Assembly (NCBI GenBank): GCA_041665525.1
Contig: JBAYIS010000001.1
Location: 62,001 to 126,000, forward strand
Source of the DNA: UBA8401 sp041665525
GTDB taxonomy: Bacteria > Bacteroidota > Ignavibacteria > UBA10030 > UBA8401
Reading direction: 5' to 3'
Length of the DNA stretch: 64,000 nt
Under the pieces are notes generated by a model. That model saw only the letters and a list, made by a program, of their open reading frames with translations. It had not been told where the DNA came from and made no database searches. A program made the translations under genes and the position numbers. Of this stretch, positions 52,115-61,804 are shown one piece after another (the first letter of the stretch is position 1; each line of letters opens with the position of its first letter).

Positions 52115-53440
52115 ATGGCTGAAAAAACTATCGCTCCGCAGGCGAAAAAAAATATACCGAAACCTCCCGAAAAACCTCGTCTCTGGTTCCTTCCAGAAAA
52201 GAAGAAGGCAAACAAGCGTCCTCAGCCGGTACTGACGGTTCCAGTGAAAAAGAAAAAAGTGTATCACTACAGCGTGCGGAAGGGAACGAAGACAATTGAA
52301 GGGTTTCAAAATGCCCAATCAGCGGACGAAGTAAAGCGGAATCTAATCCGACTGGGATTTGAGATCAAACATGTCCGGCGGCATTATGAGTTTCAATTTC
52401 GTGCGTCGAGCAATGAGATCGTTAGTTTTGTCGTGACAAGTGCAAGACTGTTGGAGCAAAAGCTTCCCTACAGTGAAGTATTGCAGATCATGGCGAACAA
52501 CACGAAGGATAATAATCTTAAAGGTGCTCTGCGCAACATCATCTTGGATCTAAAAAATGGCGTTGATTCCCGCGATGCTTTTATCAGACAGGAAAAGGTC
52601 TTCGGAGAACATGTCGCACTGATGCTTGGCATTGCGTCGAAGAGCGGTGAAATGACATCCATTTTTAAAAGTGTCGCCGTCCTCGTGGAACGTCAGTCGG
52701 AATTCAAAAAAGGCTTGATTAGTTCGCTGATCATGCCGGCAATCACCTCCGTGACAGTGCTGGGCGCAATTGTGTTTTATGCGGTGTTCCTTGTCCCGCA
52801 AATGATGGAAATGCTCGGTCCGGTAATGTCAACCACACCTCCGTTGACGGCCTGGACTCTTAAAGCGAGCGAATTCCTGAAGTCAAATTATGTTTGGATG
52901 ACCGTCGTCTCCTTGATTGCAATTATAACGTTTTATGGTTATATGTTGACCGATGCGGGGAAATTGATGCGAGACCGGGTGATCATCCGGATACCATATA
53001 TTGGCAACATCCTGCGGAACACCAGCACAGAAATATTTTGCCGCGTTCTCGGCATCATGTATACATCGTCCAGTGAGAATGTCGAGGCGATACAGATTGC
53101 TGCAGAAGCGAGCGGGAATGCGTACTTGTCTCATCGCATTAGGACTGTTTCGATCCCCAGCATGTTGAAATACGGCACAGATCTCGGAAAGGCATTCCAG
53201 GCAGCGGACTTTTTTCCGGAAATTTTCATTTCCCGATTCGGTACGGCATCAGAAACGGGTGCCGTGAAAGAAACAGCCGTACAGGTGGCCGACTACTATC
53301 AGTTGGAAAATCAGTTCTCAATGAAGAACTTAATGGCGTTTATTGAGATCAGCATTACGATTGTGATTATGGCCGCTCTGGTATTTTTAACTTTGCTCTC
53401 CACCGAAACAGCGTCGTTGAATATCGAACCAAATATGTGA
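52115..53440 (+). CDS. Type II secretion/type IV pilus inner-membrane protein (PilC/GspF)
   Basis: A 441-residue platform protein. An extra N-terminal stretch of about 50 residues is very basic. Two GspF repeats follow (about 100-225 and 305-425), each ending in a long helix; three membrane helices are predicted (about 208-235, 255-280, 405-430). L-G-I-A-S-K-S-G-E and F-G-T-A-S-E-T-G-A are the matching repeat motifs (x-x-G-E/T-x-x-G). It anchors the assembly ATPase. The ATG at 52115 has no clear ribosome site; a TTG at 52109 is the alternative. First gene of the pilus-like module. Confidence 0.9.
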   Translation: MAEKTIAPQAKKNIPKPPEKPRLWFLPEKKKANKRPQPVLTVPVKKKKVYHYSVRKGTKTIEGFQNAQSADEVKRNLIRLGFEIKHVRRHYEFQFRASSNEIVSFVVTSARLLEQKLPYSEVLQIMANNTKDNNLKGALRNIILDLKNGVDSRDAFIRQEKVFGEHVALMLGIASKSGEMTSIFKSVAVLVERQSEFKKGLISSLIMPAITSVTVLGAIVFYAVFLVPQMMEMLGPVMSTTPPLTAWTLKASEFLKSNYVWMTVVSLIAIITFYGYMLTDAGKLMRDRVIIRIPYIGNILRNTSTEIFCRVLGIMYTSSSENVEAIQIAAEASGNAYLSHRIRTVSIPSMLKYGTDLGKAFQAADFFPEIFISRFGTASETGAVKETAVQVADYYQLENQFSMKNLMAFIEISITIVIMAALVFLTLLSTETASLNIEPNM

Positions 53441-53468
53441 TCCGAACTTTGACCTGAGGTATTCTTCT

Positions 53469-55265
53469 ATGTCCGTTCAACAAGGTTCAATATTAAAAAA
53501 ATCTCTTACTTCGGTTCTCCTTGAAAAGGGGATCATCGACGAACCCACATTGCGCAAAGCAGAAGAGGTGCTCAGTAAGGATGGTACGCGGTCCCGGAAT
53601 CAGCTGTTGCATATTCTTGCCGACCAGTTCAAGATAAGCCGCGATGCACTGTTTGCTGAGGCGGCACAGTTCTATACTTTCCGCACGCTTGATATCTCTA
53701 AGGATTCTGCTGATGACGGTGTTCTTGCCTTTATCCGTAAAGAATTGCAAACCCTCCCATTGTATCTGCGCGAACAGGCAGTAGAGAATAAAGCCCTGCC
53801 GTATAAGGTCGACAAGGAAAAAGAAGGCCGTTTACTCATCATCACTCCCGATCCGACGAATGCAGGAATATATAATATTGCACGCTCATTCGAGAACAAG
53901 AAATTCGAAATCTGCTATGTTCCTCTCTCGCAATGGCAGGATATCTGGAATCGGGTCAGTATTGATCGAGCAATTTATAAGGATCATGAAACAGAACTGC
54001 GCGACGAAGGATTTGTTGAGGAAGATGACGAGGAGGGAGAAAAATTCGAGCAGGAAATCGACGAAGAGATTAGCAGAAGCGGGCTTGTGTCATTGATCGA
54101 AAGTATTTTTGTGGACGCTGTCCGTGTCGGAGCAAGCGATATTCACGTAGTCCCCAAAGGGGAAAAGATCACGGAATTCTATTTCCGTGTGGACGGCAGA
54201 CTGTCCCGCTGGTATACACATACAGAAACACGGGCGGAAGCAGTGGCAGCCGTTGTGAAGGATCGTGCAAAGAATCTCGACCGGTTCGAACGGAATCTGG
54301 CGCAAGACGGTTTTGCACAATTGATGATCGATAAAAAGACGATCCGGTTCCGGTTATCGGTAATCCCGCTGGTTGGCCATGAGTTGAAGAATAAGTTCGA
54401 ATCGATCGTAATCCGTATTCTTCGTGAACCGACAATGGGGAAAAGAATCGAAGAGCTTGGATTTGACCCGTATAGCGAAGGTGTTATGAAGCGCGCTATT
54501 AAAAAGCCGCACGGAATCGTTATTGTGACTGGTCCGACAGGAAGCGGAAAAAGCACGACGCTGGTGGCAGCGTTGCGGACGATTATGGATCCATCTCTGA
54601 ATATCATTACGGTGGAAGATCCGGTGGAGTATTTCATCGAAGGTGCCAGGCAGGTGAAACTGAATCCGAAATTGGATTTTGAAGGTGCGCTGCGGGCGAT
54701 ACTGCGCCACGATCCGGACATCGTCATGGTCGGTGAAATGCGCGATAAAACTACCGCGGAAATTGCAATCAAACTTGCTAACACCGGACATTTAACACTG
54801 TCGACATTGCACACGAATGACGCTCCAAGTGCGCTTTCCCGTTTATTCAAGATGGGTGTAGAGCCGTTTCTGATTGCCTACAGTGTGAATATTGTTATAG
54901 CTCAACGCTTAGTGCGGAAATTGTGCACCCGGTGCCGTGCAAAGATTAAAGAGAGCGATAGACCAGTATTGTTAAAATTAGGACTAACGGAAGAACAAAT
55001 CAATGCAAATACAATATATCGCCCAATAGGTTGTATCGATTGTCTGAAAGGTTATAAGGGGCGGGTAGCGATTCATGAGGCGTTGTACTTTTCAAAAGAC
55101 ATTCGTCAGCTGATTTTGGATGCTGGTTCGTCCATCAATGAAGAAGCATTGCGACAAGCCGCGATTAAAAATGGAATGATCACGCTTCGGGAACGAGCAC
55201 TCGAGTTATTAATGTCCGGTGTCACGTCAATCGATGAAGTGACAGCTGCAACAAGTGAAGACTAG
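53469..55265 (+). CDS. Type II secretion/type IV pilus assembly ATPase (PilB/GspE)
   Basis: A 598-residue ATPase. The N-terminal domain (about 1-170) precedes the Walker A G-P-T-G-S-G-K-S-T (355-363), the Asp box (I-T-V-E-D-P-V-E), Walker B (D-I-V-M-V-G-E-M-R-D) and the His box (T-G-H-L-T-L-S-T-L-H-T-N-D). A tetracysteine C-T-R-C ... C-I-D-C binds zinc, as in PilB/GspE. It powers extension. An acidic D-D-E-E-G-E stretch lies near 178-195. Confidence 0.95.
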   Translation: MSVQQGSILKKSLTSVLLEKGIIDEPTLRKAEEVLSKDGTRSRNQLLHILADQFKISRDALFAEAAQFYTFRTLDISKDSADDGVLAFIRKELQTLPLYLREQAVENKALPYKVDKEKEGRLLIITPDPTNAGIYNIARSFENKKFEICYVPLSQWQDIWNRVSIDRAIYKDHETELRDEGFVEEDDEEGEKFEQEIDEEISRSGLVSLIESIFVDAVRVGASDIHVVPKGEKITEFYFRVDGRLSRWYTHTETRAEAVAAVVKDRAKNLDRFERNLAQDGFAQLMIDKKTIRFRLSVIPLVGHELKNKFESIVIRILREPTMGKRIEELGFDPYSEGVMKRAIKKPHGIVIVTGPTGSGKSTTLVAALRTIMDPSLNIITVEDPVEYFIEGARQVKLNPKLDFEGALRAILRHDPDIVMVGEMRDKTTAEIAIKLANTGHLTLSTLHTNDAPSALSRLFKMGVEPFLIAYSVNIVIAQRLVRKLCTRCRAKIKESDRPVLLKLGLTEEQINANTIYRPIGCIDCLKGYKGRVAIHEALYFSKDIRQLILDAGSSINEEALRQAAIKNGMITLRERALELLMSGVTSIDEVTAATSED

Positions 55266-55283
55266 TCTGGAAAATGGTTCGAT

Positions 55284-55928
55284 ATGGGACTCGGTCAAAC
55301 AATGATAACTTCGGCATTTCTTGTGTTGCTGACGATTGCAGCGATGAATGCGAATAAGATGATCGTTGACAGGGACAGTAATTATTATGAACAGGAAGCA
55401 TTTCGTCAGGCAGGGAACCTTGCCAATGCACTGCTCTCAGAAATCGTTCGGAAAAAATTCGATGAACTCGCAGATACTTCCGGAGTGTTCCAACCAGTAA
55501 CGGCGTTTACAACGTCTGGAAACCTGGGCGCTGCTGTCGATACATACAGGGACAGTGTCAAAATCATGTGGTGGTGGATCTACATCTATCCTTCAGAAAC
55601 CAGCAAAGTGCCGTTGCCAGATACGTTAGCGGATCCCGACATTCCCAATTACAAGTCGATCAATTCCAATTGGTACGATGATGTTGATGATTACAATGGA
55701 TATGAACGGCGGGCACAGTCAGGAACGATCACGGGATTTATTCTCACGGTGGATGTTTATTATGTTAATGCCAGCGACCTTAACACAGTTACCGCATCGA
55801 AAACATATTATAAAAAAATCGTTGTTTCCGTAACCAATCCCACCTATTTCCCGAAACGGGACCTTGATGGAGATGGTGACGAAGATGATGATATCACATT
55901 AACATTCAGCACGATTAAATCCTACTGA
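55284..55928 (+). CDS. Pilin-like membrane-anchored protein, non-canonical
   Basis: A 214-residue protein with one N-terminal hydrophobic helix (about residues 6-24) and a C-terminal soluble domain. It has no G-F-T-L-x-E prepilin motif; residue 5 after any plausible glycine cleavage site is not Glu. The C-terminal part is rich in Asp, Asn and Tyr and ends D-G-D-G-D-E-D-D, which could bind calcium. Immediately downstream of the ATPase and with the pilin gene size, it probably is a minor pilin or pseudopilin (GspK-like proteins may also lack Glu5). It ends one base into the next gene. Confidence 0.65.
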   Translation: MGLGQTMITSAFLVLLTIAAMNANKMIVDRDSNYYEQEAFRQAGNLANALLSEIVRKKFDELADTSGVFQPVTAFTTSGNLGAAVDTYRDSVKIMWWWIYIYPSETSKVPLPDTLADPDIPNYKSINSNWYDDVDDYNGYERRAQSGTITGFILTVDVYYVNASDLNTVTASKTYYKKIVVSVTNPTYFPKRDLDGDGDEDDDITLTFSTIKSY

Positions 55929-56485
55929 TGGGCGTAATATTCGATATAATGGGAATGCTCATAGTCCGGGCGGCCATCATTGCGATAATTTTAAATTTGA
56001 TGGTTGGAATGCACGAAGCACTCTATAAGAATACTGAACGGATCTTTTTGAGTGAAACGATTTCGGCACCGGCACAGGTGATTGCCGCAGACCTGAAACT
56101 GGCCGGCTATAATTCTACGAACAAACAATTCCCTGTTGCACAAATAAACGAAATGAGCTTTTATGCGGATATTGATACCAATGGCACTGTTGATGTCATC
56201 AGGTTTTATCAGAATATTACCACTTCAAGACTAAAAAAGCTTTATCGAAGTATTAACGGCGGATCCGTTCTGGAGATTGCACGAAATGTTACAACGTTTA
56301 AAGTCCTGTATTTTACAAACACCGGTTCTACAACATCCGGAACTCCATGCTCCAATATAAAGTCTGTCTATATCAAAATGGTCATAGAATCGAGGAATAG
56401 AGAACGAATACAAAACAGCGGTACTTCAGACAATACTGTGCGGTCAGTAAAATGGGAAGAACACATCTTTCCCGAAAATCTATAA
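55928..56485 (+). CDS. Second pilin-like protein (PilW/GspJ-like)
   Basis: A 185-residue protein with one N-terminal helix (about residues 8-28; A-I-I-A-I-I-L-N-L-M). It again lacks the Glu5 of standard pilins. A later segment, V-I-A-A-D-L-K-L-A-G-Y-N, is like the R-x-A-G-Y/F block of PilW/GspJ minor pilins, and E-M-S-F-Y-A-D-I-D-T-N-G-T-V-D-V-I-R-F-Y matches the domain that follows in those proteins. That makes PilW-like identity likely. It starts one base after its neighbour's end (TGATG). Confidence 0.7.
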   Translation: MGVIFDIMGMLIVRAAIIAIILNLMVGMHEALYKNTERIFLSETISAPAQVIAADLKLAGYNSTNKQFPVAQINEMSFYADIDTNGTVDVIRFYQNITTSRLKKLYRSINGGSVLEIARNVTTFKVLYFTNTGSTTSGTPCSNIKSVYIKMVIESRNRERIQNSGTSDNTVRSVKWEEHIFPENL

Positions 56486-56679
56486 ATCTCTTACCTACTT
56501 AAAATTTCATTGCGGCACGTTGTGATGTTCCGGATTAGCTGATTTTCACCGCTTTCTTTCATATTGCAATTCTATGGCAATTTCTCTACTTTCACAATGT
56601 TGATTTGCAGAATAAATCAATTTTTGGGGTTTTTTTGCTTACAATTTTCTCACAGACTACGTTATCATCTAATCGAATA

Positions 56680-58152
56680 ATGTTGTTCCTACAAAAATCA
56701 TTGTTCCTCTCAACTTTTGTGTTCCGTTGCAGCCTGCTTCTCGGTCTTTTATGGTCGGCGGCAACTGCGCAATCTGCCGAATTTATTCCGAAAAGCAAGA
56801 AAGAGATCGAAAAAGAAAAAATTGCTGCTTTCAAAGAACGGAAACGAATCGTTAATTCCGGCATCCAAAACGTTACACAGATAAAGTATCTCTACAAATT
56901 CGGGAAAGTCAACTCGACCGGTGTTCCGGAATTGCAGATTCGGTACGACAACAAAGGGAACAAAATAAAGATCACGGAGTACTCCTTAACAGACGGCAAA
57001 GTTCGATCGATCACGTCGTTCCGATATGATAAAAATGGGAATCTTCTTGAAGAACTGTTGAAAAGGGATGAAAATTCGTTTAAAACTGTTCACCGGTACA
57101 ATTCGCAGAACAATAGGATCGAAACAGTATCGTACAAAGCGGATGGTATGGTGGAGAAGAAGATCACGTACGTATACGATGAAACAGGACTGCTGTTGGA
57201 AACATACGGCAAGATGGATGACGGAAAACTCTTCATGCGCGATTCGTATTTGTATGACGGTACAGGAAATATCATAGAGTTTAAAAATAATTTGCGAAAA
57301 TTCACGATGGTATACGATCGGAACGGCAACCTGACAACGGTGTTGAAGTTCCAACGGTATTTCAAATCGTATGATAGTATTCAATATATTCTGAATGAAC
57401 AGTTTATGTTTGAGTATGATCGATTGAACCATCTCATCGAGACGCGATCCTACCGACCCGACAGCTCTCAGAAATCCCGGACGCAATATGTGGTTAATGA
57501 ATCCGGTCAAATACTGGAAGAAAAGGAATTCGGTTCGGACGGGAGGCTTGTGTATTCGCGAGTCCTACGGTATGATAAGAACCAAAATCTGGTGGAAGAA
57601 TCCGGCACCGACCGTTCGATGAAGTTTAAGATGGTCTATCAATATGATACCCGCGGGAACAAAACGGAATGGGTAGAATATGACCAGATTAATGAACCTG
57701 TTAGTGTGACGAAATTATCTTTCTCGCGATCTGGCGCCAATGCAACGGCGGTTAATTCAGCGGCTGCTGCTGCGGAGGATTCACTATTCGCAGATGAGGA
57801 CGATCCGCTGAACAATGAGGAGTTCTTTCAAATGCTCGGTTCCAGGATCATTGCTCCGGACGGGACATACTTAGGAATGGTTTTAGCTGATACGGCAAAT
57901 CCTCAGTCGATCATCAATATCTGGGGACAATACGGATTCAGCCAGTCTCCGACGAGTATCTTCAATCCTTCGATTCCGTACGGCGGTGACAATGGAATCT
58001 TCAGTCCATTTAATGCTCAAAGTCCCAGTCCGCCATCGATCTATAAAGATGGAAAATTCTTCACCTATCTCACCGACAACGAAAGTTACCGCCCGCGCAC
58101 TATACCGCGAAAACTGGTGGAATTCCTGAAAAGTCTCGCGAAACAGAACTAG
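56680..58152 (+). CDS. Exported YD-repeat protein with C-terminal glycine/tyrosine repeat
   Basis: A 490-residue protein with a signal peptide (about residues 1-30) and about nine short YD-type repeats (Y-D-K-N-G-N-L-L-E, Y-D-E-T-G-L-L-L-E, Y-D-R-N-G-N-L). After an Ala/Ser linker comes a domain with P-D-G-T-Y-L-G and W-G-Q-Y-G-F-S-Q-S-P-T-S-I-F-N-P, like a repeat family of unknown function found alone in many bacterial proteins. The YD part suggests a beta-helix or carbohydrate-binding surface protein. The ATG at 56680 starts the signal peptide; the upstream frame is open but no better. No clear ribosome site. Confidence 0.75.
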   Translation: MLFLQKSLFLSTFVFRCSLLLGLLWSAATAQSAEFIPKSKKEIEKEKIAAFKERKRIVNSGIQNVTQIKYLYKFGKVNSTGVPELQIRYDNKGNKIKITEYSLTDGKVRSITSFRYDKNGNLLEELLKRDENSFKTVHRYNSQNNRIETVSYKADGMVEKKITYVYDETGLLLETYGKMDDGKLFMRDSYLYDGTGNIIEFKNNLRKFTMVYDRNGNLTTVLKFQRYFKSYDSIQYILNEQFMFEYDRLNHLIETRSYRPDSSQKSRTQYVVNESGQILEEKEFGSDGRLVYSRVLRYDKNQNLVEESGTDRSMKFKMVYQYDTRGNKTEWVEYDQINEPVSVTKLSFSRSGANATAVNSAAAAAEDSLFADEDDPLNNEEFFQMLGSRIIAPDGTYLGMVLADTANPQSIINIWGQYGFSQSPTSIFNPSIPYGGDNGIFSPFNAQSPSPPSIYKDGKFFTYLTDNESYRPRTIPRKLVEFLKSLAKQN

Positions 58153-58230
58153 TTTTGTTATTTGCCGCCATTGAATAAACCGGCTCTTTTCCGTATCTTC
58201 ACTATAGCATAAGGGTAAAACTTTTCAATA

Positions 58231-58254
58231 ATCCCTCTGAGCAGGGATTTTTTA
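58231..58254 (+). terminator. Intrinsic terminator before aspS
   Basis: ATCCCT and AGGGAT with a 6-base loop, then a T-rich run, 78 bases after the YD-repeat gene. Confidence 0.75.
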
Positions 58255-58277
58255 TTGTCAGGAGAATACATTAAGGG

Positions 58278-60041
58278 ATGCAATATAAAAAGAGAACACA
58301 TACGTGCGGAGAACTTCGTTCAACGCATATCGGACAATCAGCGACACTGACCGGTTGGGTGGATACCCGCCGTGACCTTGGCGGCGTTATTTTCATTGAT
58401 CTGCGCGACCGGTATGGCAAGACACAGGTCGTGTTCAATCCTCAACATAGTGAAGCGATTCATTCGCTGGCAAAGGAATTACGGACGGAATTTGTCATTT
58501 CTGTCTCTGGAAAGGTGGAAAAACGCCCGGAGGGAACAGGCAATGCAAAATTGAACACCGGCGAGATCGATATGCTTGCGGACGATTTGACAATATTGAA
58601 TAAAGCAGAGACGACTCCGTTTCCTATTGAGGACAAACTTGACACAAACGAGGATCTTCGATTAAAATACCGTTATCTTGACCTTCGCCGCGAACCGATG
58701 CAAAAAAATCTGTTGCTGCGTCATACCATGTACCAGATAACACGACGGTATTTTGATGAACATAATTTCATCGAAGTCGAAACTCCGATCCTGATGAAAA
58801 GTACGCCGGAAGGTGCTCGGGATTTTCTTGTTCCCAGCAGGATTAATCCCGGAAAATTCTATGCCTTGCCGCAATCGCCGCAAACCTACAAACAGATACT
58901 GATGGTGGCTGGATACGACCGGTATTTCCAAATCGTGAAATGCTTCCGCGATGAGGACCTTCGTGCCGACCGTCAGCTGGAATTTACTCAGATTGACGTT
59001 GAAATGTCCTTTGTGGATGAATCTGACATTCAGACGATTGTTGAAGGATTGATGAAGCGGTTCATGAAAGAGATCAAAGGGATCGATGTTACTACTCCGT
59101 TCCCGCGTTTGACATACAAACAGGCAATGGAAGGTTACGGCAGCGATAAACCCGATCTTCGTTTTGGATTGAAATTTGCAGACTTCAGCGAACTGGTGAA
59201 GGATTCCGGTTTCAAAGTGTTTGCCGAAAATGCAAAAAAGGGGGGCGTGGTAGCGGGATTTACTGTTCCCGGCGGTGCTTCCTATACACGCAATCAAATG
59301 GACAATCTCGTCGACTTCACCAAATCACTTGGTGTTGGCGGACTTGCATATATCAAACTGACTGAAAAAGGGATTGAATCAGCGATTGAAAAATTTCTTG
59401 GGAAAGAAGTGTGTGAACAGATTTGCGCAGCGGCTGGAGCGAAGACGGGAGATACCGTACTGATTGTTTCCGACTCATGGCAGAAGACGTATACCACGCT
59501 CGGAGTGCTTCGAATGGAGATCGCAAAACGGATGAATCTTATCGACGAGAACAAATGGGACCTGCACTGGGTTGTGGATTTCCCCATGTTCGAATATTCC
59601 GAAGAAGAGAAACGGTATGTTGCAATGCATCATCCGTTTACCTCGCCAAAACCGGAAGATGCTTATCTACTGGACGGAGATGCTACGAAAGCAAGAGCGC
59701 GGGCATACGATCTTGTTATGAACGGAAACGAGATCGCCGGCGGCAGCATCCGTATCCACGATTCGGCCTTGCAAAGTAAAGTGTTCGGCCTGCTTGGTAT
59801 CGGACCGGAAGAAGCGAAGATGAAGTTCGGATTCATGCTCGATGCATTCAAATACGGCGCACCGCCGCACGGTGGTATCGCCTTCGGCCTTGACCGCATG
59901 GCGATGTTATTCGCCGGAGTGAAATCAATCCGTGACGTGATTGCATTCCCGAAGACCGCAAGCGGCATCTCACTGATGGATGAGAATCCATCCTCGGTGG
60001 ACCAAAAGCAGCTGGATGAATTACATATCAAATTGAAATAA
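58278..60041 (+). CDS. aspS: Aspartyl-tRNA synthetase
   Basis: A 587-residue class II synthetase. An OB-fold anticodon domain (residues 1-105; G-W-V-D-T-R-R-D-L-G) leads into the catalytic core. Motif 2 (F-R-D-E-D-L-R-A-D-R-Q-L-E-F-T-Q) and motif 3 (G-L-D-R) are intact, and the bacterial GAD insert lies at about 290-420. It charges tRNA-Asp. Length is usual for the bacterial form. Confidence 0.98.
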   Translation: MQYKKRTHTCGELRSTHIGQSATLTGWVDTRRDLGGVIFIDLRDRYGKTQVVFNPQHSEAIHSLAKELRTEFVISVSGKVEKRPEGTGNAKLNTGEIDMLADDLTILNKAETTPFPIEDKLDTNEDLRLKYRYLDLRREPMQKNLLLRHTMYQITRRYFDEHNFIEVETPILMKSTPEGARDFLVPSRINPGKFYALPQSPQTYKQILMVAGYDRYFQIVKCFRDEDLRADRQLEFTQIDVEMSFVDESDIQTIVEGLMKRFMKEIKGIDVTTPFPRLTYKQAMEGYGSDKPDLRFGLKFADFSELVKDSGFKVFAENAKKGGVVAGFTVPGGASYTRNQMDNLVDFTKSLGVGGLAYIKLTEKGIESAIEKFLGKEVCEQICAAAGAKTGDTVLIVSDSWQKTYTTLGVLRMEIAKRMNLIDENKWDLHWVVDFPMFEYSEEEKRYVAMHHPFTSPKPEDAYLLDGDATKARARAYDLVMNGNEIAGGSIRIHDSALQSKVFGLLGIGPEEAKMKFGFMLDAFKYGAPPHGGIAFGLDRMAMLFAGVKSIRDVIAFPKTASGISLMDENPSSVDQKQLDELHIKLK

Positions 60042-60122
60042 TACTCCATTCATTGGTGCAGCACCACGATGCTGCCGTCACCTCGTCCTTGAAAAACATT
60101 CGCGGACGAGAAAGAGAGGATC

Positions 60123-61484
60123 ATGAAGGAAAAAATTCGTATCGCCTCAGGGCAGGGCTTTTGGGGTGATCTACAGACTGCACCGATTGATCAGGTCCGT
60201 AAAGGGCAAGTGGATTACATGATGCTGGATTATCTGGCGGAAGTGACCATGTCCATTATGCAGAAACAAAAACTGAAGGATCCGAAACTTGGTTATGCAA
60301 AAGACCTAATTTCTGTCTTCGACACGATTCTTCCGGATATCGTTGAAAAAGGAATTAGGGTAATCACAAACGGCGGAGGAGTGAATCCGATTGCCTGCCG
60401 GGATGCAATCTTTGAAGTGGCAAAGAAACAAAACATACGCAATCTGAAGATCGGTGTGGTGTACGGCGATGATATCCTTCCGGAAATCGATTCTCTCGCC
60501 GCTCGTGGAATGTATCTGGATAACATGGAGACGGGGGAAAAGCTTTCTGCAGTCCGGAAAAATGTTATCAGCGCCAATGTTTATTTTGGCGCGCAACCGA
60601 TTGTGCAAGCATTGAAGCTCGGCGCGCAGATTGTTATCACTGGAAGAACCACCGACACCGGATTGACGCTCGCTCCAATGATGTATGAGTTCGACTGGAA
60701 GTGGGATGATTGGAATAAGATTGCCGCCGGCACCGTTGCCGGTCACATCTTGGAGTGTGGTGGACAGGCGAGCGGCGGAAATTTTACTGGAGACTGGAAA
60801 TGCGTACCCGATCTTGCCAATATCGGATTCCCGATTGCCGAAGCCTATCCCGATGGGACATTCATCATTACAAAGCATGAAACGACCGGCGGACTTGTCT
60901 CGAGTGCAACGGTTAAAGAACAATTATTATACGAGATCGGCAATCCGAAGAATTATATTACACCCGATTGTATCGCAGATTTTACCTCAATCCGCCTCGA
61001 AGACATTCGTCCCAACAGAGTTCGTGTCTATGGCATTGAAGGACGTGCAGCAACAGACTCGTACAAAGTATCAATGGCGTATTTCGACGGATATACTGCT
61101 TTTTCTACATTGACTTATGCATGGCCCGATGCATTAGAAAAAGCAAAAAAGGCTGATGAAATCCTCCGTACGCGCCTTTCAAATCTCGGCTTGCAGTTTG
61201 AAGAAATTCGGACAGAGTTTTTGGGATATAATTCCAGTTTTGGGCCGTTGGCAACGAATCCGGAATCATTAAATGAAGTGGTGCTGCGGGTGGGAGTTCG
61301 AGGTAAGGACAAGAATGCAATGGAACGCTTCAGCAGAGAGATTGCCCCGCTCATTTTAACAGGACCACCCTCGGTGACAGGTTTTGCAGCAGGCCGTCCC
61401 AAACCGAGCGAAGTGATTGCGTATTGGCCGGCATTACTGCCCAAAGCTGCCGTCACACCGAAAGTCGAGGTTACATCGATATGA
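60123..61484 (+). CDS. AtuA-family protein (DUF1446)
   Basis: A 453-residue cytosolic protein of the DUF1446/AtuA family, with I-A-S-G-Q-G-F-W-G-D near the start and G-R-T-T-D-T-G-L-T-L and H-I-L-E-C-G-G-Q-A-S-G-G later, the typical motifs. AtuA is part of acyclic terpene (citronellol/geranyl) catabolism, but this family is wide and often occurs without that pathway; function here is open. GAGAGG precedes the ATG. Its stop overlaps the next ATG by four bases. Confidence 0.9.
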   Translation: MKEKIRIASGQGFWGDLQTAPIDQVRKGQVDYMMLDYLAEVTMSIMQKQKLKDPKLGYAKDLISVFDTILPDIVEKGIRVITNGGGVNPIACRDAIFEVAKKQNIRNLKIGVVYGDDILPEIDSLAARGMYLDNMETGEKLSAVRKNVISANVYFGAQPIVQALKLGAQIVITGRTTDTGLTLAPMMYEFDWKWDDWNKIAAGTVAGHILECGGQASGGNFTGDWKCVPDLANIGFPIAEAYPDGTFIITKHETTGGLVSSATVKEQLLYEIGNPKNYITPDCIADFTSIRLEDIRPNRVRVYGIEGRAATDSYKVSMAYFDGYTAFSTLTYAWPDALEKAKKADEILRTRLSNLGLQFEEIRTEFLGYNSSFGPLATNPESLNEVVLRVGVRGKDKNAMERFSREIAPLILTGPPSVTGFAAGRPKPSEVIAYWPALLPKAAVTPKVEVTSI

Positions 61485-61804
61485 AAATTCAACTCTATCA
61501 TATTGCCCATGCACGCTCCGGTGACAAAGGGGATACCGGGAATGTGGGTGTTATCGCACGGAAGCCGGAATATTATCCGCTGCTGGTAAAATACCTTACG
61601 GTGGAAAGAGTGAAAAAACATTTTGATGGGATTTGTCTCGGCGAAGTAGAACGGTTCGAACTTCCCAATATCGAAGCGTTGAATTTTCTGCTGCATAATT
61701 CTCTTGGCGGCGGCGGGACAAAATCGTTAAAGAACGATGCGCAAGGTAAAACTCTTAGCAGCGTAATGTTACGAATGGAACTGGATATAAAGGAACCAAT
61801 ATAA
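61481..61804 (+). CDS. AtuA C-terminal ferredoxin-fold-like partner
   Basis: A 107-residue protein. I-A-H-A-R-S-G-D-K-G-D-T-G-N-V-G-V-I is the motif of the AtuA-like C-terminal domain, which in many bacteria is fused to DUF1446. Here it is a separate gene overlapping the first by four bases. The two probably form one complex. The ATG at 61481 starts the domain; the longer frame from 61424 is a shadow of the upstream gene. It overlaps the prfB start by one base. Confidence 0.88.
   Translation: MKIQLYHIAHARSGDKGDTGNVGVIARKPEYYPLLVKYLTVERVKKHFDGICLGEVERFELPNIEALNFLLHNSLGGGGTKSLKNDAQGKTLSSVMLRMELDIKEPI

Noticed and set aside
58662..59297. 211-codon minus-strand frame
   Set aside because: Antisense to aspS; repeated arginine, cysteine and phenylalanine runs are typical of shadow frames.
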